NCBI GenBank assembly: GCA_902810755.1
Contig: CADDYT010000026.1
Location: 1 to 54,910 of the forward strand
Length of the DNA stretch: 54,910 bases
Origin: Chloroflexota bacterium
GTDB taxonomy: Bacteria > Chloroflexota > Ktedonobacteria > Ktedonobacterales > Ktedonobacteraceae
Direction of reading: 5' to 3'
Part shown: one piece after another, positions 42,741 through 50,739 of the stretch
How positions within the stretch are numbered: position 1 is the first letter of the stretch
Layout of the letters: each line of letters begins with the position of its first letter
The notes under the pieces: generated by a model
Databases searched by the model: none
What the model was told of the DNA's origin: nothing
Seen by the model: only the letters and a program-made list of their open reading frames with translations
Position numbers and translations under genes: made by a program

Positions 42741-44528
42741 TTACGAGTACACCTCATCTGGCTGGAGCTTCCTGTGGGCGGCGTGGCCGTTCAAGGCAGG
42801 CAACGCTATACGAGCATGCAGGTAGTCCATGCCGACACGGGCGCAGAAATCGCCGAAAGCCTCTTGCGGGTAGCGTTCCTGCTTCCACAGAACGAGCAGG
42901 GGGCGTACCGTCGCCGCCAGTTGTTCAAGCCGCACCGAAGGGGCATAGAGCGTGTTCAGGCGCGTGTTCTGCCGGTCGCCGCCAATGTAGATGTTGTAGA
43001 CGCCCTTTGTGCGGCCAACGAAGCCAATATCGCCCATGTAGGGCCGGGCGCAGCCGTTGGGGCAACCGGTCATGCGAATACTCAGCGGCTCATGCCCCAG
43101 CCCCAGTTCGCGCAGGTCTGCCTGGATCTGCTCGACGATATCCGGCAGCACGCGCTCGGCCTCGGCAAGGGCAAGGCCGCAGGTTGGCAGAGCCGGGCAG
43201 GCCATTGCAAAGCGGTGCGTGCCGACTTCATCCGGGTTCGTGGAAATACCGTAGCTGGCGAGCAGAGCCGTTAGAGGCTCCTTCAGTTCGGTGGGAATAT
43301 CGGTCAGAAGGATGTTTTGCTGCGGCGTGAGGCGCACGCCGAGGCCAAATTGTTCGATGGCGTGACGCAGGCCGCTGCGCAGTTGCAGCGTCGCCCCGTC
43401 TTTGACGCGCCCATTCTCGATGTGCAGGCCGAGATACCAGCGACCATCGTACTGCCTGTGCCAGCCGAGATGATCTTCGGCTTCCTGCCAGCTAAGGGAC
43501 AGCGGGTTCCGTACATGGCGCCCCAGCCGCTGCTCCAGTTCATGCCGGAACCAGTCGATGCCGCGCTCTTGCACCACATATTTCATACGGGCATGTTTGC
43601 GGTTCGCCCGATCACCGTAGTCGCGCTGGATGGTAACAATGGTTTCCACGATCTCCACCACCTCGTCAATGTCTGCAAAGCAGAGCGGGGTAGCCAGGCG
43701 CGGGTAGGTTTCAGCTTTGCCGTGCGTCATGCCCATGCCGCCGCCGACCAGCACGGTGAAGCCTTTCAATCGCTCGACTTCTAAAGCGGCAACGAGGCCG
43801 ATATCCTGAGTGTAGACATCAATGCAGTTGTCGTCGGGGAAGGCAACGCCTATTTTGAATTTGCGCGGCAGGTACGTTGGCCCATAGATGGGCTCCACCT
43901 CTTCCGCCTCTGGTTCAGGCGCGCTGATCGTTTTCACCTGCTCGCCATCGACCCAGATTTCGTGATAGGCGCGACTGCGCGGAGCAAGATGCATGGCGAT
44001 GCGGTGCGCGACCTCCTGCACCTGCGCGTGCGCGCGACTGGCAGCCGGAGCCGGACAGGCCATGACGTTGCGGTTGACATCTCCACAGGCGGCCAGCGTG
44101 GAGAGCAGCGCCTCGTTGATCTCGTGGATCGTCGCGTGCAGATCGCCCTTGAGTACCCCATGCAACTGAATACCCTGCCGCGTCGTTACCCGCAATGTGC
44201 CGTTGCCGTAGCGTTGCGCCAGGGCGTCTTCCACAAGATACTGCTCGGCGGTCAGTACGCCGCCCGGAATGCGCGAACGCACCATAAACTGGTACGCCTT
44301 CTCTTCGTGCGCGGCTTTGCGCGCCTGGCGCACATCCCGATTCTCCTGCTGGTAAATGCCATGAAACTTGATAAGCTGTACCTGGTCTTCCGTGAAGCGC
44401 GAGCTATCCTGCTGCAACTCTTCAGCGATCTCCCCACGCAGATGGTCGCTTTCCAGCTTGATGCGCTCCACCTTACTTCCTCCACCGGGTCCCAGGTCAA
44501 TCAAGGCCTTCTTTTCCTCGTCGGACAT
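42741..44528 (-). CDS. Sulfite (or nitrite) reductase, siroheme hemoprotein
   Basis: A 595-residue siroheme/[4Fe-4S] reductase of the NIR_SIR family, reducing sulfite to sulfide (or nitrite to ammonia) with ferredoxin or NADPH electrons. Two ferredoxin-like halves are visible (RVTTRQGIQLHGV and VRLTPQQNILLTDI). The cluster ligands are CPALPTCGLALAE and MTGCPNGCARPYMGD. CGDVNRNVMACPAP is the usual substrate/siroheme loop. ATG 44528 is taken as the start with AAAGGA eleven bases before; the frame upstream is the T-box leader. The neighbours met8 and cobA and the Cys-specific leader favour sulfite as substrate. Confidence 0.85.
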   Translation of the reverse strand: MSDEEKKALIDLGPGGGSKVERIKLESDHLRGEIAEELQQDSSRFTEDQVQLIKFHGIYQQENRDVRQARKAAHEEKAYQFMVRSRIPGGVLTAEQYLVEDALAQRYGNGTLRVTTRQGIQLHGVLKGDLHATIHEINEALLSTLAACGDVNRNVMACPAPAASRAHAQVQEVAHRIAMHLAPRSRAYHEIWVDGEQVKTISAPEPEAEEVEPIYGPTYLPRKFKIGVAFPDDNCIDVYTQDIGLVAALEVERLKGFTVLVGGGMGMTHGKAETYPRLATPLCFADIDEVVEIVETIVTIQRDYGDRANRKHARMKYVVQERGIDWFRHELEQRLGRHVRNPLSLSWQEAEDHLGWHRQYDGRWYLGLHIENGRVKDGATLQLRSGLRHAIEQFGLGVRLTPQQNILLTDIPTELKEPLTALLASYGISTNPDEVGTHRFAMACPALPTCGLALAEAERVLPDIVEQIQADLRELGLGHEPLSIRMTGCPNGCARPYMGDIGFVGRTKGVYNIYIGGDRQNTRLNTLYAPSVRLEQLAATVRPLLVLWKQERYPQEAFGDFCARVGMDYLHARIALPALNGHAAHRKLQPDEVYS

Positions 44529-44558
44529 TGGCAGTTGTTTCCTTTCCCGCGATATACC

Positions 44559-44592
44559 AAAAAAATTCCTCATCCCAGACAGGGACGAGGAA
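44559..44592 (-). terminator. Leader terminator of the T-box
   Basis: On the minus strand TTCCTCGTCCC (44582-44592) pairs with GGGATGAGGAA (44566-44576), 11 pairs including one G-T, with a 5-base loop and a run of seven T (44559-44565). It is the attenuator of the T-box leader, ending 30 bases before the cysI start. Confidence 0.85.
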
Positions 44593-44830
44593 CTATGGCA
44601 TCTTCGCGATTCCACCCTGATTCGCCGGTATCTCACAATACCGGCCTCTATAAGTGTGCGATACACTTCAGCCTGTAACGGGGCCTCCCGGCACAACCTA
44701 CAGATTTACAAGATCGTTCGGTCTGCAACTCCGAGGTGCATCTTCAACGCCCGGTGACGCTGGCTTCTCAGCCCCGCCAGCTCTCTGTAGTCACCCCCAA
44801 CGTTTACTCGTCCTCTTCACCGTCTTTTCA
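44559..44830 (-). promoter_or_regulatory. T-box riboswitch, Cys (TGC) specifier
   Basis: The leader upstream of cysI has the T-box sequence AGGGTGGAATCGCG (44605-44618, minus). Stem I is recognised by GAGTA (AGTA/loop E motif), GGTGAC pairing with GTCACC, and a distal GGGGCTGAGAAGCC. The specifier loop reads GAAGATGCACC with TGC at 44738-44740, a cysteine codon. The antiterminator bulge TGGA would pair with a tRNA end TCCA, i.e. discriminator U73, which is the one used by tRNA-Cys. Uncharged tRNA-Cys would favour read-through of the terminator at 44559-44592. Boundaries of the 5' end are approximate. Confidence 0.9.
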
Positions 44831-44884
44831 AAAACGCGCCGTTGCTTTCTGTTTTCTTTTCGATATCATCATTGCTCATTACTA

Positions 44885-44913
44885 ATGATAACCAAGTTGA
44901 TCTAGTAAGTCAA
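44885..44913 (-). promoter_or_regulatory. Promoter of the cysI-met8-cobA operon
   Basis: On the minus strand TTGACT (44908-44913) and TATCAT (44885-44890) are separated by 17 bases, 60 bases before the start of the T-box stem I. No other operator is evident, so cysteine control through the leader is probably the main regulation. Confidence 0.65.
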
Positions 44914-45004
44914 GATTAATGGATAGGAAATTTTTCTCATGCCTTTGAGAAACTGGTCATGGCTTATTTCAGACGAGATAGTAAAGTTATGGCGATCAGA
45001 GTAT

Positions 45005-45442
45005 TCAGAGCGTAATGAGCAGGCCGACGGCGATGCCGAGCAGGCCGCCAACGAAGACCTGGATGGGGGTGTGGCCGATGAGTTCGCGCAGGCGCTTCTC
45101 TCCGATGGGGTGGCCCTTCCAGGCCTCGTCAATCATCTGATTGATGATGCGCGCCTGGATGCTGACGGCGCGACGGACACCGGCGGCATCATACATGACG
45201 ATGCTTGCCAGCACGACGGAAATGGCAAAGGCGGCTGAACCCGGCCCCACGATACGGCCCGTCGCGGTCGCCAGGCCGGTGACAAGGGCGGAATGCGAAC
45301 TGGGCATGCCGCCAGAGGAAACAAGACGACTCAATTTGAGTTCGTGAAAGCGGATCAGTTCATACAGCGTTTTGCTCACCTGCGCGATGGCCCAGGCAAG
45401 GAATGCGGCGATCAAGATGCGATTCTCTAAAAGTGCAGCCAT
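45005..45442 (-). CDS. Divergent PAP2-family membrane protein
   Basis: A 145-residue, four-to-five-segment membrane protein matching the divergent PAP2 group (DUF212-like). SSGGMPSSHSALVTGLATATG carries the SGxxSSHSA-type motif of acid phosphatase/haloperoxidase relatives, and YDAAGVRRAVSIQA holds the second conserved Arg region. GHTPIQVFVGGLLGIAVGLLI is the C-terminal segment with the conserved His. Such proteins may dephosphorylate lipid pyrophosphates, but the third catalytic motif of classic PAP2 is not obvious. The start is ATG 45442. Confidence 0.8.
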   Translation of the reverse strand: MAALLENRILIAAFLAWAIAQVSKTLYELIRFHELKLSRLVSSGGMPSSHSALVTGLATATGRIVGPGSAAFAISVVLASIVMYDAAGVRRAVSIQARIINQMIDEAWKGHPIGEKRLRELIGHTPIQVFVGGLLGIAVGLLITL

Positions 45443-45510
45443 CGTTTTTCGTGTTCTCGCCTCTTCTTCTGAATGGAATAACTACTGATATCAGGAATCG
45501 ACCCCGGAAG

Positions 45511-45597
45511 TGTCATGCTGAGAGAAGCGAAGCATCTGTGGCAAGCCAGATCGACTGATACGGCGACCAGATGCTTCGCTTCTCTCAGCATGACACG
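45511..45597. repeat. Perfect 29-bp inverted repeat (GCGAAGCATCT family)
   Basis: Bases 45511-45539 are the exact reverse complement of 45569-45597, with a 29-base loop. The arms read GTGTCATGCTGAGAGAAGCG then AAGCATCTG. It fills the gap between xseB and the PAP2 gene. It shares the CATGCTGA...GCGAAGCATCT core with the element at 9050-9141. Confidence 0.85.
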
Positions 45598-45640
45598 CCG
45601 CGAGTCATTTCCGATTCTATTTGTCAAACTACCTGTATTC

Positions 45641-45865
45641 CTATGATAACTCAAACGGGCGAACGATCAAGACACCATTGTCATCGACGCTGAGTTGCTG
45701 CACGCGCAATTCGGCTTGCTGGAGCAATTCGTTGCAATATTGTGCAAGTTTCATGCCCTTTTCATAGTGGCGCAAGGCATCTTCAAGCGGCATCTGCCCG
45801 TCCTGCAATGCTGACACGGCGGCCTCAAGTTGCTCAAAGGCTTCTTCAAAGGATAATGATTCCAT
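45641..45865 (-). CDS. xseB: Exodeoxyribonuclease VII small subunit
   Basis: A 74-residue XseB. LSFEEAFEQLEAAVSALQDG is the family beginning and MPLEDALRHYEKGMKLAQYC the second helix, together forming the two-helix hairpin that binds XseA. ATG 45865 is chosen because GAGG lies six bases before it; this leaves only eight bases after the xseA stop, so the two are translated together. The assembled enzyme degrades single-stranded DNA. Confidence 0.9.
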   Translation of the reverse strand: MESLSFEEAFEQLEAAVSALQDGQMPLEDALRHYEKGMKLAQYCNELLQQAELRVQQLSVDDNGVLIVRPFELS

Positions 45866-45873
45866 AATGCACC

Positions 45874-47109
45874 TCACTCCCCTGACACCTTGTTGTGGGA
45901 TTGGCGTACCTCAACCGGGATCGAGCCGTCCCTCACCTGAATGGTCAATTGCTCGCCCGGCTGCACCTGCTGTGTACTGGTAATCACTGTCTGGTCGGAG
46001 TCGCGACGCACAACGGCATAGCCACGCGCGATGGTGAGCAGCGGGCTGAGCGAGTGCAGGCGCAGGGCCTGACCGCGCAGGCGTTCGGAGCGCAGGGAAA
46101 GCAGGTGGCTTATGCGCGTTTGCAACATCTCGGTCAGGTCATCAAGCTGCTGGCGGCGCTGGTTGAGAACGCTCTTCGGGCTGGCGCGCTGCAGATCGTA
46201 GACAGCGCGTTCAAGCCGCTCTTTCAGCCGCTCCAGCTTCTCATCCAGAATAGCGGTGAGAATCTGCCGCTTTTCGTCCAGCTCGGCCTGCAAGTTGGCG
46301 ATATCGGGAACGGCCTTTGTCGCCGCCGCAGTGGGCGTAGAGGCGCGATAATCAGCCACGAAGTCGGCAATGGTAAAATCGGTTTCGTGGCCGACGCCGC
46401 TGATGACGGGGATGCGGGAACGGGCAATGGCCCGCGCCACGACCTCTTCATTAAAGGCCCAGAGTTCTTCAATCGAGCCACCACCGCGTGCCACGATAAT
46501 TACATCGGCCTCGCCATGTTCATTCAGGCGGTCAATGGCGGCAGCGATGGCGGCAGGGGCCTCACTTCCCTGCACCAGTGTAGGGGAGAGGATCACCTGC
46601 ACGAGCGGGTAACGGGTGCGCAGGACACGCAGCATATCGCGCAGGGCCGCGCCATCGGGGGAAGTGACAAGGCCAACTACTGCTGGCTGTTCGGGAATGG
46701 GACGCTTGCGCTCAGGTTCGAAAAGACCTTCGGCGGAGAGGCGAGCCTTCAACTGCTCGAAGCGCAGGAAGAGCGCGCCTTCGCCGATCAGCTCAACGCT
46801 TTCGACATAGAGTTGCAATTTACCGTCGCGTTCGTAGAGGGAGATAGAGCCGTTGGCGGCAATGGCCATGCCATCGCGCAGTTGTGGCGCGGCAGAACGC
46901 TGGCGGGCGTGCTTAAAAAAAACGCAGGGCAGTTGTGCCTCTGCATCCTTCAAAGTGAAATAACAGTGGCCGGAGGCATAGGTGCGGCAGCCGGAGATTT
47001 CGCCCTGCACCCAGACATTGTGCAGGAGGTCATCTGTCTCCAACAATTCTTTCAAATAGCGCGCAAGGACAGAGACGCTTAACACCGGCGGCGCCTGGTA
47101 CGCAAACAT
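45874..47109 (-). CDS. xseA: Exodeoxyribonuclease VII large subunit
   Basis: A 411-residue XseA. SVLARYLKELLETDDLLHNVWVQGEIS starts the OB-fold domain. In the catalytic part VARGGGSIEELWAFNEE, SRIPVISGVGHETDFTI and VADYRASTPTAAA are family hallmarks, with His and Asp thought to be catalytic. A long helical region (about 260-360) follows. ATG 47109 overlaps the stop codon of the BCCP-like gene by one base (TAATG) with GGAGG in front, so the two genes are coupled. Confidence 0.92.
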   Translation of the reverse strand: MFAYQAPPVLSVSVLARYLKELLETDDLLHNVWVQGEISGCRTYASGHCYFTLKDAEAQLPCVFFKHARQRSAAPQLRDGMAIAANGSISLYERDGKLQLYVESVELIGEGALFLRFEQLKARLSAEGLFEPERKRPIPEQPAVVGLVTSPDGAALRDMLRVLRTRYPLVQVILSPTLVQGSEAPAAIAAAIDRLNEHGEADVIIVARGGGSIEELWAFNEEVVARAIARSRIPVISGVGHETDFTIADFVADYRASTPTAAATKAVPDIANLQAELDEKRQILTAILDEKLERLKERLERAVYDLQRASPKSVLNQRRQQLDDLTEMLQTRISHLLSLRSERLRGQALRLHSLSPLLTIARGYAVVRRDSDQTVITSTQQVQPGEQLTIQVRDGSIPVEVRQSHNKVSGE

Positions 47110-47633
47110 TATTCCTCCTCCACGCTCTCAATCGTCATCAGCGGTTGGCCATACTCCACGGGCTGGCCATCATGCACCAGAATCTCGCTGACGCGACCGG
47201 CAATGCCCGATTCGACCTCGTTGAGGACATTGAGCGACTGGATGGTTCCCACCCGCTGGCCTACTCTGACGGTGTCGCCGGGAGAAACCAGCGCCTTGCC
47301 TTCGGGTCTGGCCCAGGTATGAAAGATGCCGACCAGCGGCGCCACTACCGTATGCCTGGTTTCCTTTGGCCCGGCTGGCGGCTCCTCCGGCATGATAACA
47401 GGAGTCGGAGCGGCGAGCGGGACGCTGCTCCCTTCGGGCGCTTTCGCCTTGCGCAATACCAGGCGCGTACCTCCATCCGCCTGCTTGATTTCCAGTTCGG
47501 ATACCTCGCTGCGATCAAGCAGGCGCACAAGATCGCGCAGTTGCTCGATATCGATACTGCCGCCCACGTTGACCTCCTGGTCAGGCCGGGTATGCGAGTC
47601 GCCATTGTAGGAAGAACGACGATTACCATCCAT
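47109..47633 (-). CDS. Biotin carboxyl carrier-like protein without the biotinyl lysine
   Basis: A 174-residue protein that aligns with AccB over its whole length: an N-terminal helix (IDIEQLRDLVRLLDRSEVSELEI), a Pro/Ala linker, and the C-terminal biotinyl-like domain (APLVGIFHTW, ALVSPGDTVRVGQRVGTI, ILVHDGQPVEYGQPLMTIE). In place of the canonical EAMKM the loop reads QSLNVLNEVE, so the lysine that carries biotin is Asn. Biotinylation at the normal site is therefore impossible. No accC lies nearby. It could be a structural or regulatory subunit of acetyl-CoA carboxylase, similar in idea to plant BADC proteins. ATG 47633 and GTG 47567 both have good sites. Confidence 0.8.
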   Translation of the reverse strand: MDGNRRSSYNGDSHTRPDQEVNVGGSIDIEQLRDLVRLLDRSEVSELEIKQADGGTRLVLRKAKAPEGSSVPLAAPTPVIMPEEPPAGPKETRHTVVAPLVGIFHTWARPEGKALVSPGDTVRVGQRVGTIQSLNVLNEVESGIAGRVSEILVHDGQPVEYGQPLMTIESVEEE

Positions 47634-47694
47634 TCTACGAAACCTCCAGGCATGCTCTCATGCCCATCATACAACTTACGACGAGATAGATCGA

Positions 47695-48252
47695 TTAGAC
47701 ACGCTCTACGTATTGACCGGTGGCGGTGTTAACGCGGATGCGATCGCCGGTGCTGATGAAGAGCGGCACCTGGACGACGAGGCCGGTCTCGGTGGTAGCC
47801 GGTTTGGTGCCGCCGGTCGCGGTGTCACCCTTGAAACCCGGTTCGGTATAGGTGACGGTCAGCACAACTTTTTCGGGCAGGTCGACGGAGATCGGTTCAC
47901 CCTCATAGAGCATGATGTCAAGTTCCAGGTCATCTATCAGGTAGTTTTTAGCTTCGCCGAGCTGCTCTTCGGTAAGGACGATATCGTCAAAGGTGCTGGT
48001 ATCCATAAAATGGTACTGGTCGCCATCCTGGTACTGGTAGGTGGCCGTGCTGCGGTCCAGGTAGACACGCTTGAACTTATCGCCCGCGTCGCAGGTGCGA
48101 TCAAAGATAGCCCCCGAACGGATATTGCGCAGCTTCATGCGCACAATGGCGCCGCCACGCCCGATCTTCACATGTTGCCAGTCGAGAATGTTGCACAACT
48201 GGCCCTCAAATTCAATGGTCAGACCCTTTTTCAGGTCGCCGGTAGATATCAT
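47695..48252 (-). CDS. efp: Elongation factor P
   Basis: A 185-residue EF-P that relieves ribosome stalling at polyproline. MISTGDLKKGLTIEFEGQ begins the KOW-like domain I, the OB domains II and III follow, and GDRIRVNTATGQYVERV is the standard end. The tip of the modified loop reads KIGRGGAIV, with Arg32 where many bacteria have Lys. In EarP-containing species Arg32 is rhamnosylated and in B. subtilis Lys32 is modified; here nothing in the window shows which, if any, applies. ATG 48252 follows AGGAG by about seven bases. Confidence 0.93.
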   Translation of the reverse strand: MISTGDLKKGLTIEFEGQLCNILDWQHVKIGRGGAIVRMKLRNIRSGAIFDRTCDAGDKFKRVYLDRSTATYQYQDGDQYHFMDTSTFDDIVLTEEQLGEAKNYLIDDLELDIMLYEGEPISVDLPEKVVLTVTYTEPGFKGDTATGGTKPATTETGLVVQVPLFISTGDRIRVNTATGQYVERV

Positions 48253-48284
48253 GGGTCAAACTCCTTATCTCTGCATATCCCCGC

Positions 48285-49388
48285 TTAGCGTTGGATGACC
48301 AGTTCGGTTGGCGACTGTGTCAGCACCTCGTGGCCGCCTTCTTTCACCAGCACGCAATCCTCGATGCGCAGGCCGCTCCAACCGGGGATATAAACGCCTG
48401 GCTCGACCGTGACCACGCTGCCTGAGGGCAGGCCGACATCTTCAGGGGCGCGCATCGAGAGTCCGGGGCCTTCGTGAACTTGCAGGCCAACGCCGTGTCC
48501 TGTGCTGTGAATATAATATTCTCCCAGATTCGCGGCCTCTAAGACATCGCGCGCCAGCGCATCGGCCTCTTTGCCGGAAATCCCGGCCTGCAGCCCGGCT
48601 TCGCAGGTTCTCATCGCCTTGAGAACCGTATCATACAGTTCCTGCATGCGCGGCTCGGCTGGCTCGCCCAGGCAAATGGTGCGCGTCATATCGGCGCAAT
48701 AGCCTTTGTAGCGCGCGCCCATATCGATGGTGATGAGTTCGCCGCGCTGGATACGCCGGTCGCTCGGATGGGCATGCGGCATCGAGCCGTGCGGGCCGGA
48801 GGCGACAATGGAGGGGAAAGCGACATCATCCGCGCCCTGAGAGAGCATGTAGCGAGAAATCTCAAAGGCCACTTCTTTCTCCGTCATGCCGGGCTGAATC
48901 CACTCACAGAGGTGAGCGAAGGTCTGGTCGGTGATGGCGATGGCGCGCTTGAGCAGTTCGATCTCCTCCGGCTGCTTCACTTCGCGCAACCGCATCACCT
49001 TGTTCTCTTCAATCGGTTGCAGAGTGAAAACGCCCTCTCCGGCGCTGCGCAACTTCTCATATTCGGCAACGGTCATCACAGAGGCTTCGATGCCAATTTT
49101 TTGCCAGCCAAGCTCTCTGGCCAGCTTCGCGATGGTTTCAGCGTATTCACGCGCGGGCGGCACAATCACCTGCCAGCCCTGCGCCTCTTTCGCCGCCACC
49201 TCGGCATAGAGCGGATTCGTAAGCAAAATCTGCTCCTGCGGCCCTATCAATAAGGAACCGGCGCCCTCAACATCGTCGTTGAGCCAGCCGCTCAGATAGG
49301 AACGATTCTGCGGCTGTGTGACCAGAAAAGCATCCAGACCTTGCTCCCTCATCCACGAGCGGAGCGCGTGCATTGTCTCTTGATTCAT
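48285..49388 (-). CDS. Xaa-Pro peptidase (M24 family)
   Basis: A 367-residue aminopeptidase P/prolidase-like enzyme. The N-terminal creatinase-like domain (GLDAFLVTQPQNRSYLSGW) precedes the pita-bread catalytic domain. Metal ligands are seen in ITIDMGARYKGYCADMTRT (two Asp), HSTGHGVGLQVHEGP (His), VTVEPGVYI (Glu) and GLRIEDCVLV (Glu). It removes N-terminal residues before proline, or splits X-Pro dipeptides, using two metal ions. It lies upstream of efp in the same order as in many Firmicutes. It starts at ATG 49388 following AGGACATATCG. Confidence 0.9.
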   Translation of the reverse strand: MNQETMHALRSWMREQGLDAFLVTQPQNRSYLSGWLNDDVEGAGSLLIGPQEQILLTNPLYAEVAAKEAQGWQVIVPPAREYAETIAKLARELGWQKIGIEASVMTVAEYEKLRSAGEGVFTLQPIEENKVMRLREVKQPEEIELLKRAIAITDQTFAHLCEWIQPGMTEKEVAFEISRYMLSQGADDVAFPSIVASGPHGSMPHAHPSDRRIQRGELITIDMGARYKGYCADMTRTICLGEPAEPRMQELYDTVLKAMRTCEAGLQAGISGKEADALARDVLEAANLGEYYIHSTGHGVGLQVHEGPGLSMRAPEDVGLPSGSVVTVEPGVYIPGWSGLRIEDCVLVKEGGHEVLTQSPTELVIQR

Positions 49389-49447
49389 CGATATGTCCTT
49401 CTTAAATCCCTCTTTATCTCTTCATACCCTGAAGCAATCGGAGCGCG

Positions 49448-50617
49448 CTATCTCTCGGCGGATGATTCCCCTGCAAAGAGCGTTGTCAGCACACGTTGCA
49501 CCAGTTCGTCGGGCAGGGCTGAGGTCGTCACCTGACCGATACGTTGCGGCAAAATCCAGCGCACGCGCTTCGCAGCTATCTTCTTATCCAGTTGTATAGC
49601 GGCCAGGATAGCCTCGACCGGAGCCACGCCCGCACAGGAAGTGGGCAGTCCCAGCGCGGCCAGCAGGCGATTCTGCCGCTGCGCCCCGTCCGGTGCGAAT
49701 ATGCCTGCCTGCTGAGCGAGCGCGGCTGCCGCGACCATGCCCAGCGAGACTGCTTCGCCATGCAACCAGGTACCATAGCCGGCAACGTTTTCCAGCGCAT
49801 GGCCAACGGTATGACCGTAGTTTAAGATGGCTCGCAGCCCCTGTTCGCGTTCATCCTGCTCGATCACCGCTACTTTCAACGCAATGGAGCGAGCGATGAG
49901 CTGGCAGAGGAGCGCGGCAGGAGGAGGCCGGAAGTCTCGCAAAAGGGCGGCGTGCGCCTCAAGCCGGGCGAATAACCCGGCATCGAGTATGATACCATAC
50001 TTTACCACTTCTGCCCACCCCTCTGTCCGCTCGCGCTCCGGCAAGGTCAGCAAGGTAGCCGGGTCGGCCAGAACGAGCTGCGGGTGGTAGAAGGCCCCAA
50101 TCAAATTTTTGCCTCCGGGATGATTGATGCCTGTCTTGCCGCCGATAGCGGAGTCGACCTGTGCCAGTAGCGAGGTGGGAACCTGCACCAGCGGCATGCC
50201 GCGCAGATAGGTTGCGGCGGCAAACCCGGCAAGGTCGCCGACCACGCCGCCGCCGAGCGCCACAATAGCCTCGCGGCGCTCGGCTCGCTGTTCGACCAGC
50301 CAGTCGTAGATGGCGCTGAGCTGTTCCAGCGATTTACTGGCCTCGCCCGGCGCAACGGCGTAAAGATGTGGTTCGTAACCCGCCTCTGCAAGACCGGACA
50401 GCAGAGAAGGCGCGTAGAGCCGCTGCAGGTTGGTATCGGTGATGATAAAGAGGCGCGGCGGCAGTTGCAATGGCTTCAGGTAGCGCGCCAGCCGCCCCAG
50501 CCCACCCCACTCAACAACGACATCATAGCCATCGCCAATTTGCACATGCTGAATGAATGGCTCGCTCTCCACCAGCTCTCCCCGGCCAATCCGGGTCGCA
50601 ATATCTTCCTGATTCAC
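49448..50617 (-). CDS. aroB: 3-dehydroquinate synthase
   Basis: A 389-residue AroB, converting DAHP to 3-dehydroquinate with NAD and a divalent metal in the shikimate pathway. IVALGGGVVGDLAGFAAATYLRG is the NAD-binding signature; VDSAIGGKTGINHPGGKNLIG is substrate-binding; VKYGIILD and NYGHTVGHALE carry the metal ligands Glu and His. Start ATG 50617 is preceded by GGGAGAGC. It is the first gene of a likely operon with the M24 peptidase, efp, BCCP-like and xseAB genes. Confidence 0.92.
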   Translation of the reverse strand: MNQEDIATRIGRGELVESEPFIQHVQIGDGYDVVVEWGGLGRLARYLKPLQLPPRLFIITDTNLQRLYAPSLLSGLAEAGYEPHLYAVAPGEASKSLEQLSAIYDWLVEQRAERREAIVALGGGVVGDLAGFAAATYLRGMPLVQVPTSLLAQVDSAIGGKTGINHPGGKNLIGAFYHPQLVLADPATLLTLPERERTEGWAEVVKYGIILDAGLFARLEAHAALLRDFRPPPAALLCQLIARSIALKVAVIEQDEREQGLRAILNYGHTVGHALENVAGYGTWLHGEAVSLGMVAAAALAQQAGIFAPDGAQRQNRLLAALGLPTSCAGVAPVEAILAAIQLDKKIAAKRVRWILPQRIGQVTTSALPDELVQRVLTTLFAGESSAER

Positions 50618-50739
50618 AGCAGCTCTCCCACTTTAGCTGTCCAGGCGAGCGATAGCAGGCTTTCCGCAGCCAGAAAGCCTGCTGAAAACGCTCTTTCACC
50701 TGCAACTATTGTATCACTTCTGCCTGCTTTCCCCGGCAA

